Positions 7,164-16,121 of a stretch of DNA of 64,000 nt are shown here, piece after piece. The notes below the pieces were generated by a model. That model ran no database searches and was not told where the DNA came from. It saw only the letters and a list, made by a program, of their open reading frames with translations. A program made the translations under genes and the position numbers. Within the stretch, counting starts at the first letter, position 1, and each line of letters begins with the position of its first letter. Source of the stretch: Winogradskyella epiphytica (GTDB lineage: Bacteria; Bacteroidota; Bacteroidia; Flavobacteriales; Flavobacteriaceae); the NCBI RefSeq assembly GCF_003217215.1, contig NZ_QJTD01000006.1:109855-173854 (forward strand). The letters are read 5' to 3'.

Positions 7164-9671
7164 CTACATCTCGTCTCTAAAGAATATTGCATTCATCAGT
7201 AATTTATTGGTGCCATACCAAAAGGCTCTAAAATTAGTATTATTTGTAAAAGCTATAATATTACCACGACCTAATCTCGAAATTTTCAAAGGTACTGTGC
7301 CACTTAAACTGTCTAAATTTCTTTTGGAAATATAACCTGCTAATAAGGGGTCTTTGGTGTACTGAATAGGATTGTTATAACTGTTTTTATCAGGATTTAT
7401 AAATAAAGTCGAATTTCTAAACATAGGAATTTTATCGTTTTTATACCCAAAGTTGATAGGATGAGAACGGTCTAATTGCGTTTCAAAAATAGAACCTCCA
7501 ATTACTTGAGCCCCTCTAAAATCGCGTCGTTGTTCGAAGCTTATATTTTTCGCGATAAGTTCGTTTTTCTTAAAATCAATCTTCATCAATTTTTTAGAAT
7601 TTAACCATTTTAACGCATTTTTATAGGCAATTAAGGTACCACCATTTGAAATCCAAGATTGAATTTTCTTAGTGTGTGCATCATTCATTCCAGAACGCGT
7701 ATTCACCATTATAATAGTGTTATAGCGACTTAAGTCAGCTCGATTTAAACTTTTTGTGTCTAATTTTGTAGCAATAATATCGTAGCGGGTGTCAAATAAA
7801 TGCCAGATTTCACCTGCATCGTAAGAGGTAATTCCATCTCCAACTAAAAGTGCCACTTTAGGCAATTCCAAAGCTTTAAAGTTTCTACTTCCTAAATCCA
7901 TCCCTTCGTTTAAACCTGTCGAAACTGCATCAATAGTGATATGACTTTCCTTAGCTGCTTCGTTTAAAAATGAATAGACTTCTGATGTCGATAAGTCTTG
8001 GTTTTTAGCAGGAATTAAGATGGTACCATAATCATAAGATTTGCCATTCGCTTTAAATTGTTTTAAGGCCACTTTAGCTCTTAATCCCTTCTTTAAAATG
8101 GCATTAAGAAGTTTAGGCGAATAATATTCATGCCATTCAAATAGGTAAGCATAGTCGTTTTGTGATAACACACCACCTTCTTTTTGCTCTAGATTGATAA
8201 CTTCACTTCCAGCATTTGCTGTCGTTGTTTCTGTATAATCTAGATTAAACGCCAATGGAAATGACCAGGCCGACACGTCATAGAATAAGCTGTCTTGGAA
8301 CGAAGTACGCTTTTCGAACATAGCATCTATTAATCGCGTGTTTTTTTGGTTTTTCGGAACTACAAAACTGTATCCTTTTTTAAAGTTCTTTCCGTCTTTT
8401 GAAAAATCAGATTTTAACTCATGAAATTTGATTCGGTGACGTTTCAATATTTCAGCTAAATGATAAGTTTTAGCGGCATCTTTTGAATCTCCAAAAACGA
8501 TAGCATTTTTACCTGCTTTCGAGGCTTCAGCTCTTGCATTTTTAAAGAAGTCATGTTGGTAGTTTAAAATATCTTTACGCATACTGTGAGCTGCATCAAG
8601 AGTGGATAAGGCGGCGGTAAATTGATTTCTTATCGTGAATGGGAAGGTTAATAAACCATTCTCACTTTCTTGAACATGACCACGAGAACTCGCTTGTTCA
8701 AATAAAATGCCAATACCACCATTGATATCTGGAAATGTGGAGCCTTTACCGTAGTAAAAGTCGTCAAAACTTTCTTCAGAATAATACAAGGATCCTATTT
8801 TATCAAAAGCTTTAGCGTGGTATGTTGCGATTTCTGCAGTTAAATCTTGATTTAATTGAGGTGTTAAGGGATGCGTACGAGATGGAATTCCAGGTTGAAA
8901 AAAGAAGCTAGTATTCGTTCCCATTTCGTGGTGATCCGTTAAAATGTTTGGCATCCAATTATGAAAGGTTTCAATACGAGCTCTAGATTCAGGTAATTGT
9001 ACAGGTAGCCAATCCCTATTCATATCAAACCAATAATGATTTGTACGTCCACCTGGCCAAACTTCGCTGTACTCTCTGTCGTTTGGATCTGGGTTTAGAT
9101 TTATGTTTTTATTAGTATTTGCCCAATAAGCAAAACGTTGTAAACCATCAGGATTCATAGAAGGGTCTAATAAAATCACTGTGTTTTTTAATAAGCTATC
9201 TATTTTAGGACCTTCGGCAGCCGCTAAATAATAAGCAAGAACAAGAGCAGCGTTTGTACCACTAGCTTCGTTTCCATGAATGGAAAATCCTTGGTATACT
9301 ACAATAGGTCTGTTTTTAGAGTTTGCTGAATTATTTTCAGTAGCTTCTAAATGAGCAGACTGTATAGCATCTAAATTCTGATGATTTTCAGGTGAAGTAA
9401 CTGTTAATAGGAGTAGAGGTCGGGCTTCAAAAGTTTTCCCACGATCTTCAAGGGTTATACGATCCGACGCCGCTGCAATCGCTTTCATGTATTGCACTAG
9501 TTTATCATGGGTGACATGCCATTCACCTACCTCGTGACCAATTATGCTTTCTGGTGTAGGAATGTTTGAATTGTAATTCACACCTTCTGGAAGGTAGTAG
9601 GATAAGTCAGTTTTAGATTGTGAGAATAGCGATGTAGTAGCTAAAAACACGAGAAGTAATAATCGTTGCAT
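7164..9671 (-). CDS. M14-family zinc carboxypeptidase, secreted
   Basis: An 835-residue exported protein beginning with a signal peptide (MQRLLLLVFLATTSLFS). The N-terminal catalytic M14 domain (about 45-380) shows the HxxE zinc motif in SIHGNEASG, DPSMNPDGLQRF, the DHHEMGTNTSFF loop, and a late Glu in LFEQASSRGH. The C-terminal half (about 450-830) contains a segment resembling a class I amidotransferase/ThuA-like fold (GEIWHLFDTRYDIIA, YNTIIMVNTR). Likely a periplasmic or outer-membrane peptide-degrading enzyme. No sorting domain at the C-terminus. Common in marine flavobacteria. Confidence 0.88.
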   Translation of the reverse strand: MQRLLLLVFLATTSLFSQSKTDLSYYLPEGVNYNSNIPTPESIIGHEVGEWHVTHDKLVQYMKAIAAASDRITLEDRGKTFEARPLLLLTVTSPENHQNLDAIQSAHLEATENNSANSKNRPIVVYQGFSIHGNEASGTNAALVLAYYLAAAEGPKIDSLLKNTVILLDPSMNPDGLQRFAYWANTNKNINLNPDPNDREYSEVWPGGRTNHYWFDMNRDWLPVQLPESRARIETFHNWMPNILTDHHEMGTNTSFFFQPGIPSRTHPLTPQLNQDLTAEIATYHAKAFDKIGSLYYSEESFDDFYYGKGSTFPDINGGIGILFEQASSRGHVQESENGLLTFPFTIRNQFTAALSTLDAAHSMRKDILNYQHDFFKNARAEASKAGKNAIVFGDSKDAAKTYHLAEILKRHRIKFHELKSDFSKDGKNFKKGYSFVVPKNQKNTRLIDAMFEKRTSFQDSLFYDVSAWSFPLAFNLDYTETTTANAGSEVINLEQKEGGVLSQNDYAYLFEWHEYYSPKLLNAILKKGLRAKVALKQFKANGKSYDYGTILIPAKNQDLSTSEVYSFLNEAAKESHITIDAVSTGLNEGMDLGSRNFKALELPKVALLVGDGITSYDAGEIWHLFDTRYDIIATKLDTKSLNRADLSRYNTIIMVNTRSGMNDAHTKKIQSWISNGGTLIAYKNALKWLNSKKLMKIDFKKNELIAKNISFEQRRDFRGAQVIGGSIFETQLDRSHPINFGYKNDKIPMFRNSTLFINPDKNSYNNPIQYTKDPLLAGYISKRNLDSLSGTVPLKISRLGRGNIIAFTNNTNFRAFWYGTNKLLMNAIFFRDEM

Positions 9672-9703
9672 AAGTATAAAATTAGTTAGCTTTTAAAAAT
9701 AAA

Positions 9704-9730
9704 AAATCCATTACGTAAGGTAATGGATTT
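9704..9730 (-). terminator. Terminator after DUF3276 gene
   Basis: Perfect 11-bp stem (AAATCCATTAC / GTAATGGATTT, 5-nt loop) followed by a T run on the minus strand. Separates the DUF3276 gene from the M14 peptidase gene. Confidence 0.85.
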
Positions 9731-9755
9731 AGTTATAATTTAACAAATGAAAGTT

Positions 9756-10145
9756 TTATATATCGTCAAAACTGATATCTGTAAAACTATCTAAACTTTT
9801 TGTGTCTTCTGTTGTTTTTGCTTCCTGAGCAACAAAATCATCTTCACGCTTAAAGTCTTTTTGATGACGCTCGCTAATGACTTCTTCACCTTTTTCGTTA
9901 ATGATGTAATCCGTCATTTCAGCTAAAATCTCTTTAAACTCTGTAAAATCTTCTTTGTATAAGTAGATTTTATGTTTTTTGTAATGAAAGGAACCGTCGT
10001 CATTGGTGAATTTTTTACTTTCTGTAACCGTTAAATAATAATCACCAGCTTTAGTAGCTCTAACATCAAAGAAATATGTTCTTCTTCCAGCACGTAATAC
10101 TTTAGAATATATTTCTTCCTTGTCCATCATTTCATAATCACTCAT
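9756..10145 (-). CDS. DUF3276 / PUR-alpha-like nucleic-acid-binding protein
   Basis: A 129-residue protein of the bacterial PUR-alpha family (DUF3276): the core RAGRRTYFFDVRATKAGDYY and the HKIYLYKEDFTEFKE helix form a single PUR repeat that is expected to dimerise and bind single-stranded nucleic acid. The C-terminal 35 residues are acidic and low in complexity. The biological role in Bacteroidota is not settled. Followed by a clear terminator. Confidence 0.85.
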   Translation of the reverse strand: MSDYEMMDKEEIYSKVLRAGRRTYFFDVRATKAGDYYLTVTESKKFTNDDGSFHYKKHKIYLYKEDFTEFKEILAEMTDYIINEKGEEVISERHQKDFKREDDFVAQEAKTTEDTKSLDSFTDISFDDI

Positions 10146-10209
10146 ATCTCTATTTGTTTAAAATTTCCATCCAAAAATCTAAAAAAAAAGTAAGGTAAAC
10201 AACAAATAA

Positions 10210-11964
10210 TTACTTTTCTTTTTCAGAGAGTTGTTTGGTGTATAATTCCTGATAGTACCCCTTACTATTTATAAGGCTTTCGTGGTTTCCAGACTCAATA
10301 ACTCTACCATCATCTAATACGATAATTTGATCTGCGTTTTTCGCTGAAGATACACGATGGCTCACAATGATGGTCGTTTTATCTTTTGTGAGTTTTACTA
10401 AATTATTAAGAATTTTTTCTTCCGTTTCAGTATCTACGGCCGATAAACAATCATCGAATAATAATATATCTGGTTTTTTAATAATCGCGCGAGCAATAGA
10501 AACCCGTTGTTTTTGTCCACCAGATAAAGTAATACCACGCTCACCTAAGACAGTGTCATAGCCTTTATTAAAGTTAATAATGTTCTTATGGACCTTAGCA
10601 TTTTTAGCCGCTGCAATTACTTCCTCGTCTGTAGCGTCCTCTTTTCCAAATTTAATATTGTTTTTAATGGAATCCGAAAATAAGAAGGCTTCCTGAGGGA
10701 CATAACCTATGCTTTCTCTTAAGCTATAGAGGTTTAATTCTGAAATCTTAGTATTATCAATTAAGAGAGAACCTTTATCTATATCGTATAAGCGACCAAT
10801 TAAATCCAAAATTGTGGATTTACCAGAGCCCGTTTTTCCGAGGATGGCTAAAGTTTCTCCTGATTTTAATTTGAAACTCACATCCTTTAAAGCTTCAATA
10901 TTAGTATCCGGATATGTAAAGGATACATTTTTAAATTCGATATCACCTTTTATAGGTGTTAAGTCTAGAGCTGTGTTTTTAATTTCAGGCTCTGTGTCTA
11001 AGAATTCATTAATTCGCTCTTGAGAGGCTTCAGCTTCCTGAACAATTGAAGTTACCCAACCTATGGTTGCTACTGGCCAGGTTAGCATGTTTACATAAAT
11101 AATAAACTCTGCAATGGTTCCTATTTGCTCAATCTCACCACTCATATATTGCATTCCTCCAATATAGACTACAATGAGGTTACTAATTCCGATTAATAGA
11201 ATCATCATAGGAAAAAAGAAAGCTTGAACTTTAGTCAGATTGATTTGTTTCTGACGGTTTTCAGCTGAAAGTTGTTCAAATTCTACATAAGTTCGCGGTT
11301 CAATACCATAAGATTTTATAACTGTAATTCCGCTAAAAGTTTCTTGAGAATAAGTAGAAAGCGTAGATAAGGATTGTTGAACAATTGTACTACGTTTATT
11401 AATTAATCGGCTTAAATAATATATCGCAACCGATAGAATAGGTAAAGGCAGTAAGGTGTATAAAGTTAACAGAGGTGCTGCACTTATCATATAGATTAAA
11501 GCCACTACAAATAAGGTTATGGTGTTCATGGTGTACATAATCGCTGGTCCAGCGTACATTCTCACTTTTCCCACATCCTCGCTTATACGATTCATTAAGT
11601 CACCTGTTCGGTTAGATTTATAAAAGCTTAAGGATAGTATTTGATAATGCTTGTAGATTTCATTTTTAAGATCGTATTCAATATAACGGGAGACATTAAT
11701 AATGGTTTGACGCATTAAAAATGTAAAAACACCAGCTACAACAGCAGCTCCTATAAGGAATAGAATATTAATCATTAATTCACTCCTGAAAACCTCTTCC
11801 GTAATCTTTCCAGAAAGGCGATCAGACACCACGTTTATAGAAGCACCGACTAACCTAGGCGTGAATAATGCAAATATCTTTGCAACAATAGTAATGATAA
11901 TACCAACTATTAATCGGTATCTGTATTTGTAAAAGTATTTATTGAGATGTTTTAATGCTTTCAT
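10210..11964 (-). CDS. ABC exporter, fused permease-ATPase
   Basis: A 584-residue half-transporter of the MsbA/LmrA type. Six membrane helices occupy about residues 15-310; the ATPase follows, with Walker A GKTGSGKS (near 375), Q-loop, signature LSGGQKQR (near 480), Walker B ILLFDD and the H-loop SHRVSS. It should homodimerise in the inner membrane and export lipids or drugs; the substrate cannot be read from sequence. A TATTTTTG box sits about 18 bp upstream of the ATG. Confidence 0.92.
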   Translation of the reverse strand: MKALKHLNKYFYKYRYRLIVGIIITIVAKIFALFTPRLVGASINVVSDRLSGKITEEVFRSELMINILFLIGAAVVAGVFTFLMRQTIINVSRYIEYDLKNEIYKHYQILSLSFYKSNRTGDLMNRISEDVGKVRMYAGPAIMYTMNTITLFVVALIYMISAAPLLTLYTLLPLPILSVAIYYLSRLINKRSTIVQQSLSTLSTYSQETFSGITVIKSYGIEPRTYVEFEQLSAENRQKQINLTKVQAFFFPMMILLIGISNLIVVYIGGMQYMSGEIEQIGTIAEFIIYVNMLTWPVATIGWVTSIVQEAEASQERINEFLDTEPEIKNTALDLTPIKGDIEFKNVSFTYPDTNIEALKDVSFKLKSGETLAILGKTGSGKSTILDLIGRLYDIDKGSLLIDNTKISELNLYSLRESIGYVPQEAFLFSDSIKNNIKFGKEDATDEEVIAAAKNAKVHKNIINFNKGYDTVLGERGITLSGGQKQRVSIARAIIKKPDILLFDDCLSAVDTETEEKILNNLVKLTKDKTTIIVSHRVSSAKNADQIIVLDDGRVIESGNHESLINSKGYYQELYTKQLSEKEK

Positions 11965-11981
11965 TCTAAAATTTGATCGCT

Positions 11982-11989
11982 CAAAAATA
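11982..11989 (-). promoter_or_regulatory. Promoter -7 box for ABC exporter
   Basis: TATTTTTG on the minus strand, matching TAnnTTTG, would place the transcript start about 12 bases before the ATG at 11964. Confidence 0.5.
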
Positions 11990-12100
11990 TTACGATAATC
12001 GTATTTTATAGTTAATATTTTGCTAATCCTCTACTAATGGTTTAAGTTTGTTAGTGGTTTTTTGATAATCTTCAATAACCCTAACACAAAACTATAATAC

Positions 12101-13204
12101 ATGAATTCAGAAATAATGAACCCTAAAGAATTACAAAAAATGGACCCCGTGTTTGGTCAATATTCCTTTGATAACCATGAACAGATTGTTTTTTGCAACG
12201 ACAAAGATACTGGTTTAAAAGCTATAATTGGAATTCACAATACAGTTTTAGGTCCTGCTTTAGGTGGAACGCGAATGTGGAATTATGCCAATGAGTGGGA
12301 AGCGCTGAATGATGTATTACGATTATCGCGTGGTATGACCTTTAAAGCTGCGATTACAGAATTAAATCTTGGAGGAGGTAAAGCCGTAATTATAGGTGAT
12401 GCCAAGACACAAAAAACGCCTGAGTTGATGAAACGTTTTGCGGAATTTGTAGATTCTTTAAGCGGACGATATATTACAGCTGAAGATGTTGGTATGACGA
12501 CAAAAGACATGGATATTGTAAGAGAAACAACACCTTATGTTACTGGAATTTCTGAAAGTAAAGGTGGGTCAGGCAACCCTTCACCAGTAACCGCTTATGG
12601 CGTTTTTATGGGCATGAAGGCTGCCGCTAAATTTCAATTCGGTTCTGATATCTTAGAAAATAAAAAGGTATTTGTTCAAGGTGTTGGAAGTGTAGGTGAG
12701 TCCCTAGTAGAGCATTTAATTAATGAAGGGGCTAATGTAACTATTACAGATATTAGTAAAGAACGATTAACAGAAGTGAGTTCTAAATACGAGGTCAATA
12801 TTTACGAAGGTCAAGATTTATTTAGTGAAGACATGGATATTTATGCACCATGTGCATTAGGCGCAACCGTTAATGATGATACCATAAATAAGATAAAAGC
12901 AAAGGTGATTGCTGGCGCCGCTAATAATCAGTTGGCTGAAGAGAATAAACATGGTAAAATTCTGCAAGATAGAGGTATTGTTTATGCACCGGATTTTTTA
13001 ATCAATGCAGGTGGACTTATAAATGTGTATGCAGAATTAGAAAACTACGACAGACAAGAAACGATGCGTAAAACTGAGAATATTTACAATACAACCCTAG
13101 AAATACTGAATAACGCTAAAACTAATAATATTACAGCTAATACGGCTGCGATGAATATGGCTAAAGAACGAATAGAAACTCGAAAGCGAGAAAATTTGAA
13201 ATAG
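12101..13204 (+). CDS. Leucine/Glu/Phe/Val dehydrogenase
   Basis: A 367-residue NAD-dependent amino-acid dehydrogenase that converts branched-chain amino acids to 2-oxo acids plus ammonia. The N-terminal substrate domain has GPALGGTRMW and the catalytic Lys in LGGGKAVI; the C-terminal Rossmann domain has GVGSVGESL (near 202). Length and motifs fit the leucine dehydrogenase branch rather than the longer glutamate dehydrogenases. Met 1 or Met 6 may be the start. HMG-CoA lyase, acting later in leucine breakdown, lies 7 kb downstream. Confidence 0.9.
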   Translation: MNSEIMNPKELQKMDPVFGQYSFDNHEQIVFCNDKDTGLKAIIGIHNTVLGPALGGTRMWNYANEWEALNDVLRLSRGMTFKAAITELNLGGGKAVIIGDAKTQKTPELMKRFAEFVDSLSGRYITAEDVGMTTKDMDIVRETTPYVTGISESKGGSGNPSPVTAYGVFMGMKAAAKFQFGSDILENKKVFVQGVGSVGESLVEHLINEGANVTITDISKERLTEVSSKYEVNIYEGQDLFSEDMDIYAPCALGATVNDDTINKIKAKVIAGAANNQLAEENKHGKILQDRGIVYAPDFLINAGGLINVYAELENYDRQETMRKTENIYNTTLEILNNAKTNNITANTAAMNMAKERIETRKRENLK

Positions 13205-13240
13205 TGAAAGAATAAATTTTATTTCAGAATTAAATAATAG

Positions 13241-13280
13241 TATTTTTGCACGGTGAATCTTTAAGAGGTTCACCGTTTTT
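13241..13280 (+). promoter_or_regulatory. nusB promoter box with immediate terminator-like hairpin
   Basis: TATTTTTGC (13241-13249) matches the -7 consensus; directly after it come CGGTGAA (13251-13257) and TTCACCG (13269-13275) arms and a T5 run. The hairpin can be the intrinsic terminator of the dehydrogenase gene, or a leader hairpin at the 5' end of nusB RNA, or both. Confidence 0.6.
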
Positions 13281-13310
13281 AATAATCAATAATAAAGTGA
13301 GTTCTTACAC

Positions 13311-14255
13311 ATGCTAAACAGAAGACACATCAGAATTAAAGTCATGCAATCTATGTATGCTTTTAAAGGAACAGAAAGTGATGATTTACTAAAGGAACAG
13401 AGGTTTCTGCTTCAAAGTTTAGACAATATGTATGATTTATACCTATCACTTTTAGCCTTACTTACTGAACTTCATAAAAAGAGTAAGGATCACAACGAGA
13501 AGTTGCAAAAGAAATTGGTAAAATCGGCAGCTGATGAAAACCCAAACCTAAAGTTTCAGGATAATCAATTACTTCATCTTATTAGTAGTAATGTGATATT
13601 ACAAGAAGCAATTTCTAATAAAAAATTAAACTATTGGGATTTAGATTTTGAATATGTAGATCTCCTTTTTAAAGAAATTCTGAATAGTGAGATTTATGAA
13701 AAGTATACGGAGGACCCCGATACGTCATTTAAAAAAGACAAAACTTTTGTTTTAGATGTTTTTTCTGAAATCATTGCTCCAAACGACAAGCTTTACGATT
13801 ATTTTGAAGATAAAAAGTTAACCTGGGTAGATGATATTCCTGTTGTAAATACAGCTATTTTAAAAATATTACGAAAGTTAAAATTAACCTCTCCAGAAAC
13901 TGATTTATTGCCAGAATTATATAAAGATGAAGACGATAAAGAGTTTGCTATAGAATTGTTTAAAAAGTCTTTTCTGAACAACTCTAAATTTACTGAAGAA
14001 ATTAACAAAAAAACAACTAATTGGGATTCTGAGCGTTTAGCTAGTCTAGATGGCGTATTGTTGAAAATGGCGATTTGTGAATTTCAAAAATTCCCATCGA
14101 TTCCTCATAAAGTTACAATGAATGAATACTTAGAAATCGCTAAGGAATATTCTACGCCAAAAAGTAGTTTGTTTATCAATGGTATTTTAGATAAAATCGT
14201 TAAAGAATATCAATCTGAAAATTTACATCCTAAAGTAGGGCGTGGGTTAATGTAG
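13311..14255 (+). CDS. nusB: Transcription antitermination factor NusB
   Basis: 314 residues. The C-terminal ~130 residues form the helical NusB domain (KDKTFVLDVFSEIIAPN, LKMAICEFQKFPSIPHKVTMNEYLEIAKEYS, SLFINGILDKI), which with NusE/S10 binds boxA RNA to allow read-through of rRNA operons. The protein is about twice the length of E. coli NusB because of an N-terminal helical extension (MLNRRHIRIKVMQSMYAFK onwards), a normal trait in Bacteroidota. The upstream box and hairpin at 13241-13280 may control it. Confidence 0.93.
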   Translation: MLNRRHIRIKVMQSMYAFKGTESDDLLKEQRFLLQSLDNMYDLYLSLLALLTELHKKSKDHNEKLQKKLVKSAADENPNLKFQDNQLLHLISSNVILQEAISNKKLNYWDLDFEYVDLLFKEILNSEIYEKYTEDPDTSFKKDKTFVLDVFSEIIAPNDKLYDYFEDKKLTWVDDIPVVNTAILKILRKLKLTSPETDLLPELYKDEDDKEFAIELFKKSFLNNSKFTEEINKKTTNWDSERLASLDGVLLKMAICEFQKFPSIPHKVTMNEYLEIAKEYSTPKSSLFINGILDKIVKEYQSENLHPKVGRGLM

Positions 14256-14394
14256 AGAATAGGTGAAGTGATAAAAAAAAAATAGTATTTCTGACCTAAC
14301 AAAATTATGTTAACTGTCGGGTAAAAATTTTAATTCGTTAAAATTATCACTAACTTCGTCAACTTAAATTAAATTTTAACAAAAAAACAAAGTA

Positions 14395-14952
14395 ATGAAA
14401 AAAGTAATTTTAGGACTTAGTGCACTGTGCATGATAGCTTTTACATCTTGTAAAGATGATGCAGCGAGTAAAATTAAATCTGAAAATATTGCTGAAGCAG
14501 CTGAAAGAGATGCAGCTTCAGGAGATTTTGCTGTGATTTCTTTAGATAAGACTGAGCATGATTTTGGTACTATCCAAGATGGTACACCAGTTGAAACTGT
14601 TTTTAAATATACAAACACAGGAAAATCAATGTTAGTGGTAAGTAATATCAAAAGTACTTGTGGATGTACAGTTCCTTCTAACTATTCTAAGGAAGTTCAA
14701 CCAGGTGAAACAGGTGAGTTTACAGTAAAGTTTAATGGAAAAGGTAATGGTAAGGTTACTAAATCATTAACTATGGTAACTAACACTGAAAAAGGGCAAA
14801 TTCCAGTTAAGATTTCTGCATTTATTGAGAAAGATCCTAACGCTGCTTCAAGACCAGCTGGGAAAGCTACAATTAATCCATTATCAACTGATGGTGCTGC
14901 TCCAAGAAAATATTCTACTCAACCAGGACACGAAGGTCATAACCACGATTAA
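14395..14952 (+). CDS. DUF1573 surface lipoprotein
   Basis: A 185-residue lipoprotein: signal peptide ending in a lipobox with Cys 19 (FTSCKDDA). The CKDD start of the mature chain fits the K-(D/E)2 lipoprotein-export signal described in Capnocytophaga, suggesting surface exposure. The middle (about 45-140) is one DUF1573 domain, an immunoglobulin-like fold (HDFGTIQDG, FKYTNTG, CGCTVPSNY, VKFNGKG). The tail is His-rich. yajC follows 10 bp later, so the pair is probably one transcript. Function unknown. Confidence 0.85.
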   Translation: MKKVILGLSALCMIAFTSCKDDAASKIKSENIAEAAERDAASGDFAVISLDKTEHDFGTIQDGTPVETVFKYTNTGKSMLVVSNIKSTCGCTVPSNYSKEVQPGETGEFTVKFNGKGNGKVTKSLTMVTNTEKGQIPVKISAFIEKDPNAASRPAGKATINPLSTDGAAPRKYSTQPGHEGHNHD

Positions 14953-14962
14953 TAATTTTTGA

Positions 14963-15253
14963 ATGGACGCAATAGGATCATTTTTACCGTTTATCGCCAT
15001 TTTTGCTGTGATGTATTTCTTTATGATTGCACCACAAATGAAACGCTCTAAGCAAGAGAAAAAGTTCGCCAGTGAATTAAAACGTGGCGATCGTGTTATT
15101 ACAAAAAGTGGAATGCACGGAAAAATCGTAGATTTAAATGATAAAGATAACAGTTGTGTTATTGAAACATTAGCAGGAAAGATTAAGTTTGATCGCTCTG
15201 CAATTTCTATGGAAATGAGTAATAAACTAAATGCACCAGCAACTGTAAAGTAA
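14963..15253 (+). CDS. yajC: Preprotein translocase subunit YajC
   Basis: A 96-residue protein with one N-terminal membrane helix (about 5-24, ending FMIAPQMKRSKQ) and a cytosolic SH3-like domain with the signature LKRGDRVITKSGMHGKI. YajC is a SecDF accessory in the Sec translocase. Length is typical. The DUF1573 gene is 10 bp upstream; a strong terminator follows at 15277-15308. Confidence 0.93.
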   Translation: MDAIGSFLPFIAIFAVMYFFMIAPQMKRSKQEKKFASELKRGDRVITKSGMHGKIVDLNDKDNSCVIETLAGKIKFDRSAISMEMSNKLNAPATVK

Positions 15254-15276
15254 GCTAATCTGCATTTTTAAATATA

Positions 15277-15308
15277 AAAAAGACTGTTCATTTTTGAACA
15301 GTCTTTTT
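15277..15308 (+). terminator. Bidirectional terminator after yajC
   Basis: Perfect 14-bp stem (15277-15290 and 15295-15308) with a TTTT loop; A and T runs on either side let it work on both strands, serving yajC and the convergent YdeI-like gene. Confidence 0.92.
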
Positions 15309-15369
15309 TTTGCTTTAAATAGTTGTCTATTGAAGTATAATGATGACGTATCTTATCAACTATCTTACA

Positions 15370-15963
15370 TTACTTGTATTTCTCATACATACTTTTTCCT
15401 TCTAATAGCAACGGTATAATTTTCTGAAGACGTCTTTGTTTCGTATCCTCTCGTTTGGCTTCTGAAATATATGCTGCGTATTCACGTTGATGAGATGGTG
15501 CGAGAGATTTAAATTTTAATTGAAGTTCTGCGTTTTTAGAAAACTCCTTTTTTAGCTCCTCAGGAACCACTATTGGTTTCGTATTTCGTTTTGGCTTTAT
15601 TTCTTTTCCTAAACGTTGATTCTTAATGGCTTCTTTGATGTATTCTAGAACATATTCCTCATTGATCTCATCTGTAGAAGTAAAGCGCATTTGTCTTAAT
15701 GCTTTGGTTTTACCTTCTTGAGCATTAACTAATAGTTGCTTTTCGTCTTTCAAAAAGACGCCATTAAAAAACCAAATACAGAAATGATGTTTAAATGCTG
15801 CGAGACCTAAAACGTTCTTACCATCTAAGCAGTAGGTAGGTGCTCCCCATTTTATGGTTTCTTCAAGTTCTGTGCTGCGTACCAAATCTCGCAACCGTTG
15901 AATGGCTTCTGACCAATGTGTGTGTTTTTCTAAATAGTCTTCTACGTTCTGAATTTTTGCTAT
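15370..15963 (-). CDS. YdeI/OmpD-associated (DUF1801) family protein, probable AUA start
   Basis: The best family match extends beyond the TTG at 15894: 23 further codons in the same frame encode AKIQNVEDYLEKHTHWSEA, a normal N-terminus for this family. Between the in-frame stop (near 16006) and that stretch there is no ATG, GTG, TTG or CTG; the codon directly before AKIQ is ATA (15963-15961). I therefore annotate 197 residues with an AUA start. Core motifs: ETIKWGAPTY, the GLAAFKHHF strand and a C-terminal YdeI helix pair (HQREYAAYISEAKREDTKQR). Function is unknown; the DUF1801 fold is linked to iron-chaperone-like frataxin mimics in some proteins. Confidence 0.75.
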   Translation of the reverse strand: MAKIQNVEDYLEKHTHWSEAIQRLRDLVRSTELEETIKWGAPTYCLDGKNVLGLAAFKHHFCIWFFNGVFLKDEKQLLVNAQEGKTKALRQMRFTSTDEINEEYVLEYIKEAIKNQRLGKEIKPKRNTKPIVVPEELKKEFSKNAELQLKFKSLAPSHQREYAAYISEAKREDTKQRRLQKIIPLLLEGKSMYEKYK

Positions 15964-16054
15964 GATTTTAGTTTTGTAGGTTGAATATACGATTTCCTGT
16001 ATTATTTATTTTAACGGACTATTTAAAATTTAGAAGAAGATTTATTATAAAAAA

Positions 16055-16098
16055 AAGTTAGCAGTACACTTAGAAATCTAAGCATGTACTGCTAACTT
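16055..16098 (-). terminator. Long hairpin terminator after pepT
   Basis: A 14-bp perfect outer stem (16055-16068 with 16085-16098) encloses a second 6-bp stem (CTTAGA/TCTAAG), followed on the minus strand by a T run. Unusually long for a simple terminator but positioned just after the pepT stop. Confidence 0.85.
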
Positions 16099-16121
16099 AA
16101 CACAAAAACAAAAACGAAAAA

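Noticed and set aside
12025..12062. Hairpin CTACTAA/TTAGTGG followed by T6 before leucine dehydrogenase
   Set aside because: No plus-strand gene lies upstream for it to terminate, and the stem is weak with a wide loop.
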